A DNA stretch of 64,000 bases from Dactylosporangium sp. AC04546 (GCF_022095675.1 NZ_JAHYSG010000054.1:1-64000); one strand, 5' to 3'. Positions 50,697 through 60,061 are shown, numbered from the stretch's first letter. Translations and numbers: made by a program. The notes: generated from the letters alone by a model not told the origin.

Positions 50697-50723
50697 CGTC
50701 ACAGCACCGGCCCGTGCGGCATC
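50697..50723 (+). promoter_or_regulatory. ECF41-like promoter before the sigma gene
   Basis: CGTCACA, 16 bases, CATC. The published ECF41 consensus is TGTCACA-n16-CGTC; each box differs by one base and spacing is exact. It lies 28 bp before the ATG of the sigma factor, fitting autoregulation. Confidence 0.55.
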
Positions 50724-50750
50724 TCATGCGTGGCACAGTGAGGAGTCACC

Positions 50751-51617
50751 ATGAGCGCCACCGACCTGTTTCTCGCCCATCGCAGCCTGCTGTTCACCGT
50801 CGCGTACGAGCTGCTCGGCTCGGCCGCCGACGCGGAGGACGTGCTGCAGGAGACCTGGCTGCGCTGGACCGGAGTGGATCTCGCCGAGGTCCGCGAGCCG
50901 CGCGCCTACCTGGTCCGGATCACCACCCGCCAGGCCCTTGCGCGGCTGCGCACGCTGCGGCGCCGCAAGGAGTCGTACGTCGGGCCCTGGCTGCCCGAGC
51001 CGCTGCTGACCGCGCCCGACGTGGCCGAGGACGTCGAGCTGGCCGACAGCGTCTCGATGGCGATGCTGCTGGTCCTGGAGACGCTCACGCCGACCGAGCG
51101 CGCGGTGTTCGTCCTGCGGGAGGTGTTCGACGTCGAGTACGACGAGATCGCCGCGGCCGTCGGCAAGAACCCGGCCGCGGTCCGCCAGATCGCGCACCGG
51201 GCCCGGGCCCGCGTCGCCGCCCGCCGCCCGCGCGGTACCGTCACCCCGGCCGAGAGCCGCGACGCCCTGGACGCGTTCCGCCGCGCGGTGGAGACCGGCG
51301 ACCTGCAGGGCCTGCTCGACGTCCTGTCCCCGGACGTCGTCCTGCTCACCGACGGCGGCGGCGTGGCCCAGGCGGCCCTGGCCCCGGTGCTGGGCGCGGC
51401 GGCGGTGGCCCCGGTCCTGACCCGCATCGCGGCGACGACGGCGACCCTGCACCCGGCGTACGTCAACGGCCACCCGGCCCTGCTGGTCCGGGTCGCGGGC
51501 ACGCTCGACACGGTCCTCGCCCTGCTCGTCGACGCCGGCCGCGTCACGGGCCTCTACGCGGTGCGCAACCCGGCGAAGCTGTCGCACGTCACGCGCGAGG
51601 TCGCGGTACGCCGCTAG
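50751..51617 (+). CDS. ECF41-group sigma factor with SnoaL-like C-terminal domain
   Basis: The 288-residue protein has sigma2 (HRSLLFTVAYELLGSAADAE) and sigma4 (TPTERAVFVLREVFDVEYDE). A C-terminal NTF2-like domain follows instead of an anti-sigma partner. The group's motifs are present: GPWLPEPLL between sigma2 and sigma4, LLTDGGG, and NPAKL near the end. In ECF41 factors the C-terminal domain controls activity in place of a separate anti-sigma. Neighbours on both sides are redox proteins typical of this group. Confidence 0.93.
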   Translation: MSATDLFLAHRSLLFTVAYELLGSAADAEDVLQETWLRWTGVDLAEVREPRAYLVRITTRQALARLRTLRRRKESYVGPWLPEPLLTAPDVAEDVELADSVSMAMLLVLETLTPTERAVFVLREVFDVEYDEIAAAVGKNPAAVRQIAHRARARVAARRPRGTVTPAESRDALDAFRRAVETGDLQGLLDVLSPDVVLLTDGGGVAQAALAPVLGAAAVAPVLTRIAATTATLHPAYVNGHPALLVRVAGTLDTVLALLVDAGRVTGLYAVRNPAKLSHVTREVAVRR

Positions 51618-53506
51618 GGCAGCGTTCGCAGCGGGTAGGGGGAGATCACGTCGAGGTAGGGCGACGGGTCGGCGTCCCAGTCCATCGCCCGGATCTGGGC
51701 CGCGCTGCGCCGGCCGGTGAGCGTCCGGAACAGCTCCAGCGGCTCGCCCCGCAGGCTGATCGCGGGTTCGCCGGAGCCGAGGACGGCTGCGGTCCGGCCG
51801 TCGTCGAGCCGCAGCGCCGGCAGTCCCACGGCGGACAGTCGCTGCCCCAGCCACTGCTGGTACACCCGGCGGCCCAGGCGGACCACCGGGGCGTCGGCGT
51901 CGCCGGGGCAGCCGAGCGCCTCGTACAGGTCGAACAGGTGCACGCCGAGGTCGGCGGCGGGCGCGCTCAGCATCCAGTCCGGGGCGTTGCTGGTGAAGCC
52001 GTCGCCGCGCCGCAGCGCGGTCTCCAGGTCGCTGCCGTGCTTGTCCCATTCCCGCAGCAGCGCGGCGACGTCGTGCGAGCGGCGGGCGTCGACCTGCCCG
52101 GCGGTCCAGCGCTCCCGGGCGGCGGCGAGGTCCGGCCGGTGCCAGGCGGCGGGCGCTCCGGGGAAGAACCCGTCGCCGGAGGCGGTGTCGGCGGCGACGC
52201 CGACGAGGTGGGCGAGCAGGTCCCGCACGGTCCAGGCCGGGCAGGACGGCACGGGCGTGCGCAGCTGCCGCTCGTCGAGCTCGGCGATGAGGGTGCTCAC
52301 CCGCCGGCGGCCGTCCTGGTACGCCGAGGCGGCCAGCCAGCGGTGCATGCGCTCGGGGGTGTGCACGGCGGAGGGGCGCAGCCGGGTGGTGAAGATGTCG
52401 CGCCACTGCTGGGCGGCGGCCGGGTCGGCGGCCAGGCCCGCGTAGACCGCCTCGGCGTTGGTGGAGGCGCCGGCCTCGGCCAGGCGGTACGACCACTCGT
52501 AGTGCTCGCCGGCCCGGTCGTCGCGCCACTGCTGGTACTCCGCGAGGGTGCCGCGCGTGGTGACCGCCTCGGCGACGTAGTGCGCGTGCTCGACGGCGTC
52601 GCCGATGCCCTGGGCGGTCACCGGGTGCTTGAAGTGGCCGGCGTCGCCGAGCAGCGCCCAGCCGGGCCCGGTGGCCTGGCGGAAGTAGCCGCGCAGCATC
52701 GTCTCCGGTACCACGATGAGCGACGATATGCGCTCGGCGTGCTCGAGCAGCCTGGGGTTGAGCGTCGCGGGGAAGCGGCGCAGGCCCTCGGCGTAGCGGC
52801 GTTCCCGCTGTGCGGGCGTGCCCCGGGTCAGCTGCGGGCCGCCGGCCAGGCACAGCAGGTGGACGTCGTCCTCGCAGGGCGTCGACATGAGCATCAGCGA
52901 CTCGTGGGCGTCGATCCGGGTCGCGTCGGCGGCGGGCAGGCCGCGCCAGTACGCGAACAGGTACGACTGCTCGCCGCGCAGCCGCCGCCCGGTTCGCAGG
53001 CCGAGCCGCCGGGCGATCGTGGAGGTCCGGCCGTCGGCGCCGAAGACCCACCGCGCGGTCACCGCCCCGCCGTCGTCCAGCACGACGCCGCGGACCGGGT
53101 CGGCGGTGGTCCCGGTGCCGATCACGTCGAGCACCGGCCGGCCGGACCGGACGCGCACGCCGGCCGCCACGGCGGTGTCCAGCAGGGCCCGGTCGAGCAC
53201 GCTCCGCCGCACGCAGCTGTTGCGGTCGAAGCCGCCGACGGGGGTGAACCCGCCGGCGACCTCGTGGCCGAGCACCCGCCAGCTGTACCGCAGCGCCGGA
53301 ATGTCGTGCGCGGCGCGCAGCCGGGCCAGCGCACCGAGGGCGTCCAGGCGGTGCAGCGTGTGCGGGAACAGCACGTGGGTGGAGACGGTGTCGCTGGGCA
53401 GCGGGTCCCGGTCGACCATGAGCACGCGCCAGCCGGCCCGCGCCAGCAGCGTCGCCAGGGTCGCTCCGGCGCAGCGGGCACCGACCACGACGGCGTCAAC
53501 ATCCAT
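51614..53506 (-). CDS. FAD-dependent oxidoreductase fused to a mycothiol-dependent maleylpyruvate isomerase-like domain
   Basis: The 630-residue protein starts with a FAD fold (VDAVVVGARCAGATLATLLA, VFGADGRTSTIARRLGL, LLGDAGHFKHPVTAQGIGDA) of the PHBH-type monooxygenase group. From about residue 395 it has a second part: VSTLIAELDERQLRTPVPS, CPAWTVRDLLAHLVGVAADT, which is the N-terminal domain of mycothiol-dependent maleylpyruvate isomerases, plus a C-terminal tail. The fusion joins a flavin oxygenase to a mycothiol-type module. It lies convergent with the ECF41 sigma gene (4-bp overlap) and completes a CMD-sigma-oxidoreductase locus. The start at 53506 is the first ATG before the FAD motif. 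Confidence 0.85.
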   Translation of the reverse strand: MDVDAVVVGARCAGATLATLLARAGWRVLMVDRDPLPSDTVSTHVLFPHTLHRLDALGALARLRAAHDIPALRYSWRVLGHEVAGGFTPVGGFDRNSCVRRSVLDRALLDTAVAAGVRVRSGRPVLDVIGTGTTADPVRGVVLDDGGAVTARWVFGADGRTSTIARRLGLRTGRRLRGEQSYLFAYWRGLPAADATRIDAHESLMLMSTPCEDDVHLLCLAGGPQLTRGTPAQRERRYAEGLRRFPATLNPRLLEHAERISSLIVVPETMLRGYFRQATGPGWALLGDAGHFKHPVTAQGIGDAVEHAHYVAEAVTTRGTLAEYQQWRDDRAGEHYEWSYRLAEAGASTNAEAVYAGLAADPAAAQQWRDIFTTRLRPSAVHTPERMHRWLAASAYQDGRRRVSTLIAELDERQLRTPVPSCPAWTVRDLLAHLVGVAADTASGDGFFPGAPAAWHRPDLAAARERWTAGQVDARRSHDVAALLREWDKHGSDLETALRRGDGFTSNAPDWMLSAPAADLGVHLFDLYEALGCPGDADAPVVRLGRRVYQQWLGQRLSAVGLPALRLDDGRTAAVLGSGEPAISLRGEPLELFRTLTGRRSAAQIRAMDWDADPSPYLDVISPYPLRTLP

Positions 53507-53571
53507 GGGCCCAGTCTGGTACCGCGGCGTGCAAATCCTGTGGAACCGTCCTGTGGGAACCCGGTGCGACA

Positions 53572-56500
53572 ATGCGTGCCATGGTGCCCGACTTCCGCAT
53601 CCTGGGCCCGGTCGAGGTCGTGCGGCACGACCAGCCGGTCCACGTCGGCGGGCCCAAGGTCCGGGCGCTGCTGGGTGTCCTGCTGTTGCGCGCGGGCGCG
53701 ACGGTGACCGCCGACGAGCTCATCGACGCGCTGTGGGACGGCCGGGCCGGCTCGACCGCGCGGGCCACCCTGCGCTCGCACGTCGCCGACCTGCGGCGGG
53801 CGCTGACCCGGGCCGGGGCGGCCGAGGCGTTGCAGACCCGGTCGCGGGGGTATGCGCTGTGCCCGGACCCCGAGCAGGTCGACCTGTTCCGGTTCGAGCG
53901 GCTGGTCGGCGAGGGCCAGGCGGCGCTGGGCGAGGGCCGCGCCGGCGACGCGGCCCGGCTGCTGCGGGCGGCGCTGGCGCTGTGGCGCGGTCCGTTGCTG
54001 GCCGGCACCGACCGTCCGGCGTTCGCCGACGCCGAGGCCGTCCGGCTGGAGCAGCTGCGGCTGACTGCGTTGGAGAGCCGGGTCGAGGCCGACCTGGCCT
54101 GCGGCGACCCCGCCTCCGTCGTCGGGGAGCTGGAACAGCTGGTTCGCACGTACCCGTACCGCGAACACCTCTGCGGCCTGCTCATGCGCGCGTTGTACCG
54201 GTCCGGCCGGCAGGCCGACGCGCTCGAGGTGTTCCGCGACCTGCGCCGGCGGCTGGACGACGAACTGGGCGTGCAGCCGGGTCCGGCACTGCGTGGCCTG
54301 GAGCTGGCGATCCTGCGGCAGGACCCGGCGTTGACACCGGCGCCGCCCGTGGCGACGGCGCCGGCAGAGATCCCGTCGGCGCTGCTGGATCTGGTCCAGC
54401 GCACCCCGTTCGTGGCCCGCGGCGGCGATCTGGCCCTGCTGCGCGACGCCTGGGCCGACGTCAGCGCCGGCCGGCGCCGGGTTGTGCTCGTGTCCGGGGA
54501 GGCCGGCGTCGGCAAGACCCGACTGGTCGCGCAGTTCGCCAGCCAGGTGGCGCCGGGGGTCCACCTGCTCGTCGGCCGCTGCGACCAGACCTCGCTGGTG
54601 GCCTACCAGCCGATCGTCGAGGCGCTGCGCACGAGCCGGGCGGCCACCGCGGCGGTGGCGGCCAGCAGCGGTGCGCAGCGGACATATCTGGCCAGGCTGC
54701 TCGGCGGCGACGACCAGTCGCCGGTCGCGACCGGCACCACCAGTGCGTTCGCGTTGTTCGAGGCGGTCGTGTGGGTGCTGGCGCGGCTGGCGGCCACGAC
54801 CGCGGTGCTGCTGGTGGTGGAGGACCTGGAGCGCTGCGACCCGGCCAGCTCGACGCTGCTGCAGCATCTGATCCGCGCGCTGCCCGGGCGGGTCCAGCTG
54901 GTGCTGACCTACCGGGACCCGCCGGGCAGCCGCCACCAGCCGCTGCGGGACCTGCTGGTCGCTGTCGAGCGCCAGGGTGGCTGTGACCGGATCCCGCTGG
55001 AGCGGTTCGATGAGGCCGAGGTCGCGGCGTTGCTGACCGCGACGACAGGGGCCGAGCCGCCCGGGCCGGTCGTTCACGCGCTGTGGCAGCACACCGGCGG
55101 CAACCCGTTCTTCGCGACCGAGGTGGTGCGGTACCTGGGGGCCGGCGCACGGCTCGCCGAGTTCCGCCCGGAGTTGCCGACCGGCGTGCGCGACGTGCTG
55201 CGCCACCGGGTCGCGGACCTGACCGAGCCGACCCGGCAGCTGCTGGCCTGCGCGGCCGTCGTCGGCGGCGAGGTGGAGTTCGCGCTGCTGGAGGCGGCGA
55301 TGCAGACCGCCGAGGACGCGCTGCTGGACGCGCTCGACGAGGCCGTCCGCACCGGCCTGCTGGTCGAGGTGGGCGGGTCCTGGTCGGCGGCGTACATGTT
55401 CCCGCACGCCCTGGTCCGCGATGCCGTCTACGACGAGATCCCGACCGTCCGCCGGCAGCGCCTGCACCTGCGCGTCGCGCGGGCGCTGCAGGCCGGCGAC
55501 GGGCCGCCGGCCGCCCGCCTGTCCGCCGCGGCGGTGCACCTGCGCGCCGCCGGCCCGTTCGCCGACCGAGCCGAGGCGGTGGACTGCAGTATCCGCGCGG
55601 CCGAGGCGGCCCGGGACCTGTACGCCTGGGAGGAGGCGGCCGCCCACGCCGAGGCGGCACTCGCCCGCCTCGACGACACCGGTGCGCCGACCGAACGCCG
55701 GGCGAGCACCGCGGAACTGGCCGGCGCGCTGCGCTGGGTCGCCAGCGTGGACCTGCAGCGCGCGGTCCGCCACTTCGAGGGCGCGCTGGCCGACTACCAC
55801 CGCCTCGGCGACGAGCGGTCGGTCGGGCGGGTGCTGGGCCGGCTCGGTGTGGCCCTGACCACCCACCCGGCGGTCATGGACATTCCCCGTGCCCTGGAGT
55901 GCCTGTCCGCCGCCGAGTCCCGCCAGCCCCGTGGCAATGCGGCCTGGCACATCCACAACGGCATCGCCAACGCCAGCCTGTTCGGGCTGCGTACCGCACA
56001 GCTCGGCGCGGCAGCCGAGCGGGCCACGGGGATCGCGACCCGGGAGGGACGCCGGGACCTGCGCGCCTGGAGCCAGTCCGCCGAGGGGTACTTCCGGTTC
56101 TACCGTGGTGACCTGGCCGCGGCCTGCCGGTTGCAGGAGGCGACCTGGCAGGACGGGGTGGACCTCGGGGATCCGCACCTGGCCTGGGGCGCGGCCCGGG
56201 TCCTGGCGTTCTATCACGCCGCGTTCGTGCCCGACCCGGCGGCGGTCGAGCACTGGTGCGAGCGTGCGCTGGCCCTGCGGGAGCTCGATCCGTACGTGCG
56301 CCAGCGCGCCGACCTGCTCGACCTGCGGGCCCTGGCCCGGGGGCTGAGCGGCGACCTGACCGCCGCCCGCGACGCGGCCGCGCGGCTCGACGCCGACGCG
56401 GTGGTCCAGCGGTTCCTACTGCTGTGGGACGGCGACTGGGAAGCGGCGCTGCGGTCGTGGTCCGCCGCCCTGGAGGCCGACTCGGCGGCCGGCGACCTGC

Positions 56501-57210
56501 TCGACGCGACGCTCAACGCGACCTGGGTGGCGCTCGTGGAGCACCTGCTCGGTCGCGACGCCGACGCCGTGGCCGGCCTCCGCCGGGCGCTCGCCTGGAG
56601 CCTCGACGGGCCGCAGGTGCCGGCGGAGCTGATGGTGCGGGCCGACCTCGCTCGCATCCTGGCCCTTGCCGGCGAACCGGACGAGGCCGCCGTGCACCTG
56701 GCCGCCTGTGAGGCGATCCTCGCGGCGGGGGAGGACTGGCGCGGGCGGGCCGGGCACGTGGCGCTGGCCCGCGCCGCCGTGGCCGCCGCGCGGGGCGACG
56801 ACGCCGTGGCCAGGTCCGCGTACGCCGAGGCCGTGCAGATCTTCGGCGCTGCCCGCCTGCCGTGGCAGCAGGCGCTGGCCCTGCGTGACTGGAGCGGTTG
56901 CCCCGCCGTCGCCGAGGCGGAGTCCGCGGGTCGCCGCGCCGCCGCGCTGTACACCCAGATGGGTGCCGGCCCGCGCTGGCTGGATCGGCTATCGGTGGTT
57001 GGCAATACCGGCACTGTGGAGCCGCTGACCGCTCGGGAACGTGAGGTGCTGCGGCTCGTCGCCGCCGGGCTCAACGACCGGGAGATCGCCGACCGGCTGG
57101 TGCTCAGCCCGCACACCGTGCACCGGCACGTCGCCAACATCCGGACCAAGCTGGGCCAACCCTCGCGCGCCGCGGCCGTCGCGTACGCCACCCGGCACCA
57201 CATCACATAG
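53572..57210 (+). CDS. Large SARP-ATPase-TPR-LuxR transcriptional regulator
   Basis: The 1212-residue protein has an OmpR-like DNA-binding and BTAD region (residues about 5-250: VRALLGVLLLRAGATVTADE, AHRRELLR-type helices). An AAA/AAA_16 ATPase follows with P-loop VSGEAGVGKTRLVAQF near 310, then TPR-like repeats. It ends with a LuxR HTH (LTAREREVLRLVAAGLNDRE, IADRLVLSPHTVHRHVANIR). Carrying both a SARP and a LuxR DNA-binding domain in one chain is uncommon. It probably integrates ATP state and another signal to drive a secondary-metabolism or stress gene; no target is adjacent. A second ATG three codons later is possible. Confidence 0.88.
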   Translation: MRAMVPDFRILGPVEVVRHDQPVHVGGPKVRALLGVLLLRAGATVTADELIDALWDGRAGSTARATLRSHVADLRRALTRAGAAEALQTRSRGYALCPDPEQVDLFRFERLVGEGQAALGEGRAGDAARLLRAALALWRGPLLAGTDRPAFADAEAVRLEQLRLTALESRVEADLACGDPASVVGELEQLVRTYPYREHLCGLLMRALYRSGRQADALEVFRDLRRRLDDELGVQPGPALRGLELAILRQDPALTPAPPVATAPAEIPSALLDLVQRTPFVARGGDLALLRDAWADVSAGRRRVVLVSGEAGVGKTRLVAQFASQVAPGVHLLVGRCDQTSLVAYQPIVEALRTSRAATAAVAASSGAQRTYLARLLGGDDQSPVATGTTSAFALFEAVVWVLARLAATTAVLLVVEDLERCDPASSTLLQHLIRALPGRVQLVLTYRDPPGSRHQPLRDLLVAVERQGGCDRIPLERFDEAEVAALLTATTGAEPPGPVVHALWQHTGGNPFFATEVVRYLGAGARLAEFRPELPTGVRDVLRHRVADLTEPTRQLLACAAVVGGEVEFALLEAAMQTAEDALLDALDEAVRTGLLVEVGGSWSAAYMFPHALVRDAVYDEIPTVRRQRLHLRVARALQAGDGPPAARLSAAAVHLRAAGPFADRAEAVDCSIRAAEAARDLYAWEEAAAHAEAALARLDDTGAPTERRASTAELAGALRWVASVDLQRAVRHFEGALADYHRLGDERSVGRVLGRLGVALTTHPAVMDIPRALECLSAAESRQPRGNAAWHIHNGIANASLFGLRTAQLGAAAERATGIATREGRRDLRAWSQSAEGYFRFYRGDLAAACRLQEATWQDGVDLGDPHLAWGAARVLAFYHAAFVPDPAAVEHWCERALALRELDPYVRQRADLLDLRALARGLSGDLTAARDAAARLDADAVVQRFLLLWDGDWEAALRSWSAALEADSAAGDLLDATLNATWVALVEHLLGRDADAVAGLRRALAWSLDGPQVPAELMVRADLARILALAGEPDEAAVHLAACEAILAAGEDWRGRAGHVALARAAVAAARGDDAVARSAYAEAVQIFGAARLPWQQALALRDWSGCPAVAEAESAGRRAAALYTQMGAGPRWLDRLSVVGNTGTVEPLTAREREVLRLVAAGLNDREIADRLVLSPHTVHRHVANIRTKLGQPSRAAAVAYATRHHIT

Positions 57211-57303
57211 CGGCATGGCCGGAACGGGCCATCCGCCGGCGTGCACCGCAATGGCCGCGCTGAGCGATGCGGGCGGCCACGGCCCGTCCGTACAACGGAC
57301 GGC

Positions 57304-58122
57304 ATGACATCAACAGACACCGTGAACTTCGAAGCCCTCAAAGAACGCCAGCGCATCGGCTGGGAGTCCGGCGACTACCCCCGGGTCGGCAACACCCTGC
57401 AGATCATGGCCGAGCGGCTGGTCGTGGCCGCCGGCGTGCGGGCCGGCCAGCAGGTGCTCGACGTCGCAAGCGGACAGGGCAACGCCGCGCTGGCCGCCGC
57501 CCGGCGGTTCGCCGAGGCGACCGGCGTGGACTACGCCACCAACCTGCTCGCCCAGGGCCGCGAGCGGGCCCACGCCGAGCACCTGCCGGTCACCTTCGTC
57601 GAGGGCGACGCCGAGCGGCTGCCCTTCCCGGACGCGTCGTTCGACACGGTCCTGAGCACCGTGGGCGTCATGTTCGCCCCGGACCAGGCCCAGGCGGCCG
57701 CCGAGCTCATCCGCGTCACCCGCCCCGGCGGCCGGATCGCCCTGGCGAGCTGGACGCCGGACTCGCTCGTGGGATCGATGTTCCGGACCATCGCCACGTA
57801 CGCGCCGCCCCCGGCCGGCGTGCGCTCGCCGATGCTGTGGGGTACCGAGGAGCGCCTCGCCGAGCTGTTCGGCGACGCCGTCGAGTGGACCTCGCTGCGC
57901 CCGCGGGAGTTCGACTTCTGCTACCACTCCCCGGCGCACTTCGCCGAGTGGTTCCAGCAGCACTACGGCCCGATCACCCGGCTGTCGGCGAGCCTCGACG
58001 AGGACACCCGCGCCCGGCTCACCGCCGACCTGACCGCGGTGCCCCAGCCGTTCAACCAGGCCGCCGACGGCACGGTGCTCGCCCCCGGCGCGTACCTCGA
58101 GGCGATCGGGGTTCGCCGATGA
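57304..58122 (+). CDS. SAM-dependent methyltransferase, UbiE-like
   Basis: The 272-residue protein has motif I QQVLDVASGQGNAALAAARR, then FVEGDAERLPFPDASFDTV and VGVMFAPDQAQAAAELIRVT, all standard for UbiE/COQ5-type class I enzymes. ATG at 57304 is preferred; an upstream ATG at 57241 extends into low-scoring sequence. Its stop overlaps the ATG of the 82-codon VCBS-like fragment. Confidence 0.9.
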   Translation: MTSTDTVNFEALKERQRIGWESGDYPRVGNTLQIMAERLVVAAGVRAGQQVLDVASGQGNAALAAARRFAEATGVDYATNLLAQGRERAHAEHLPVTFVEGDAERLPFPDASFDTVLSTVGVMFAPDQAQAAAELIRVTRPGGRIALASWTPDSLVGSMFRTIATYAPPPAGVRSPMLWGTEERLAELFGDAVEWTSLRPREFDFCYHSPAHFAEWFQQHYGPITRLSASLDEDTRARLTADLTAVPQPFNQAADGTVLAPGAYLEAIGVRR

Positions 58123-58367
58123 AGACGATTCGCATATCTCCCGGCACGCCGACCTGGACCTCGATCCCGGTCGCGCACTCCAACGGCGACGGCACGTTCA
58201 CCATCCGGACCTACCAGTCGCAGGCGGCCGGTGACACCAACTGCGCCGTGCCGGCGCCGCGGACCGACGACTGCTCGCAGTTCCTGACCTGGGCAGGCCC
58301 CGTCTTCCACCCGTACGTCACCCCGCGCGTGGCCGACTACAAGGGCCCAGCAACAGCGGCCCGATGA
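58119..58367 (+). pseudogene. VCBS/FG-GAP repeat fragment
   Basis: An ATG overlaps the methyltransferase stop (ATGA). It opens 82 residues: SIPVAHSNGDGTFTIRTYQ resembles the VCBS/FG-GAP pattern of secreted repeat proteins, and PRVADYKGP resembles the start of the next repeat. It has no signal peptide and ends in unrelated sequence, so it is a displaced fragment. Confidence 0.4.
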
Positions 58368-58409
58368 ATCCCGTAGGCCGCGCACCTCCCGGTGCCGGGC
58401 CTTCCCGCA

Positions 58410-59942
58410 TCAGGAACTCTTGGGGAAGGCCCGGCCCAGGAACGCGGCGAGCCGGTCGGCGGCCGTCGCCCCCTCGGGGACCGACTGGAGGGGGCCGAAC
58501 GAGCCGCCCTCGGTGCGGGGCAGGTCGCGGTAGATCTCCTCGACCGTGCCGAGCAGCGCCGTCGCGACGCCGGGGGCGAGGTCGGTGTCCTGCCCGGTCG
58601 CGGCGGCGAGGTCCCAGCCGTGGACGAGCAGCTCGATGGTGACCTGCTCGACGATCCGCCACCCTCTTGCCGGCCCGTACTCCTGGGTCAGCATGCCGGG
58701 CCGTTGGAACGCGATCAGGGCCTTGGTCGCCGCCTCGCGAAACGCGCCCACGTGGTCGCCACCGAGATGGTCCGCTGTGAAGTCGCTGCGGGGGTTGCCC
58801 TCCGCGAGGCTGGTCCACATCAGGTTCTCGTAGACGAGGTGGTTCAACAGTTCCTCGACCGTCCATGCGGCGCAGGGCGTGGGGTCCGTGAACTGTTCGC
58901 GGGTGACGGCGGCCACGATTGCGTCCACCTCGGCCACCACCCGTTCGTAGGCCGCCAGGACGTCGGTGCCGGCCTCCTGGGCCGCGTTGGCGATGCTGTC
59001 CGCCAGGGCGCCGGGCGTCGGGTTGGCCCGCAGGGCGGTCATCAGCCACTGCCCCTCCCGCGCGATGCTCGCCCGCACCGGCTGTCCGTTGATGACGCAC
59101 AGCAGCTGCCAGTACCGCTCGGCCCGCGCATCGGCGGCCACCTCCAGCTGCTCGAGCAGCTTCCGCCGCGGATTCTCACCTTCATCCATGTCGTACTGCA
59201 GCGGCAGCCACGCCTCGACCACCTCGGCGACGACCGCGTCGGCCGCCGGCGAGTCCGCGGGAACACCGCTGTCGATGGCGGCGGCGACCTTCCCCACCCA
59301 GAGATCGGTCAATGCCTCGGCGGCCGCCACGTCCCGCTCGTCGGGCGTCGCGGGCGCGTGCGCGGCGGCGTACTTGGCCATGCCCCGGACGGCTTCCTGC
59401 AGTCGCGGATCCTGGACCAGCTCGGCCAGTTCGATCCAGGCGTCGATCTGCTCGTCGCTGGGCTCGTCGGGCAGGTCGGGAGTGACGGCGAGCAGCCCGT
59501 CCCGGTATCCGCTGGCGTCGATCTCTCCAACGGCGCCCGCGAGGAACTCCTGCACGATCGCGTGCCGCTGCTCCGTGGAGAGCCGCGCGAGGCCGCTCAC
59601 GGCGGCAAGCTCCTCGGCTGTCGCCCCTCGCCGCGCGACGGCCCGCAGTACGGCACACTGCACCCGCAGGGCCCGGATCTGCGCCGTCACCGCGTCGGCG
59701 TGCAACGCGGCGACCTCGGCGACGGTCCGTTCCCCGTCGAGCAGCTGCCGGATGGCGGACATCCCGAGTCCGAGCTCCCGCAGGCTCCGCGCCAGCTCGA
59801 GCCGCCCGACGGCAGCCTCGTCAAACCGCCGGTACCCACCGGCGCTCCGCCCGGAGGCGGGCACGACCCCGATGTCCGACCAGTGCCGGACGAGCTTGAC
59901 CGACAACCCGGTCCGCTCCGCAATTTCCCCGATGCTCAACAC
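58410..59942 (-). CDS. MerR regulator fused to a TIGR03086-type (mycothiol-dependent isomerase-like) domain
   Basis: The 510-residue protein begins with a MerR HTH (MLSIGEIAERTGLSVKLVRH, GYRRFDEAAVGRLELARSLR) and a coiled linker (residues 75-110). A long helical sensor part follows, then a C-terminal domain (VVAEVDAIVAAVTREQFTD, CAAWTVEELLNHLVYENLMW, HGWDLAAATGQD) of the TIGR03086/maleylpyruvate-isomerase group. MerR-sensor fusions normally bind a ligand in the C-terminal part. It is divergent from the DUF4097 gene across repeated TTGCA sites and probably controls both. Confidence 0.85.
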   Translation of the reverse strand: MLSIGEIAERTGLSVKLVRHWSDIGVVPASGRSAGGYRRFDEAAVGRLELARSLRELGLGMSAIRQLLDGERTVAEVAALHADAVTAQIRALRVQCAVLRAVARRGATAEELAAVSGLARLSTEQRHAIVQEFLAGAVGEIDASGYRDGLLAVTPDLPDEPSDEQIDAWIELAELVQDPRLQEAVRGMAKYAAAHAPATPDERDVAAAEALTDLWVGKVAAAIDSGVPADSPAADAVVAEVVEAWLPLQYDMDEGENPRRKLLEQLEVAADARAERYWQLLCVINGQPVRASIAREGQWLMTALRANPTPGALADSIANAAQEAGTDVLAAYERVVAEVDAIVAAVTREQFTDPTPCAAWTVEELLNHLVYENLMWTSLAEGNPRSDFTADHLGGDHVGAFREAATKALIAFQRPGMLTQEYGPARGWRIVEQVTIELLVHGWDLAAATGQDTDLAPGVATALLGTVEEIYRDLPRTEGGSFGPLQSVPEGATAADRLAAFLGRAFPKSS

Positions 59943-60008
59943 CAGACCATCGTCATGTCTCCCAAGCAGGGAGAGTCAAGCCCCCAGCCGTGGCGTTTAC
60001 TTCTCATC

Positions 60009-60061
60009 CATTGCAACGATTCGGGTCCTTGCGTTGCATTGAAATCAGAGCCGTTGCAATG
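60009..60061. promoter_or_regulatory. Three CGTTGCAATG-like operator copies
   Basis: CATTGCAACG (60009-60018), CGTTGCATTG (60032-60041) and CGTTGCAATG (60052-60061) lie in the divergent promoter region between the MerR-type gene and the DUF4097 gene. They are evenly spaced by about 20-23 bp and mutually inverted. A further TTTGCAAT/GCGTTGCC pair occurs near 60096-60115. MerR proteins bind such dyads; these are candidate sites. Confidence 0.55.

Noticed and set aside
53122..56253. 1043-residue minus-strand frame
   Set aside because: Antisense of the SARP-LuxR gene; Arg/Gly/Pro-rich shadow.
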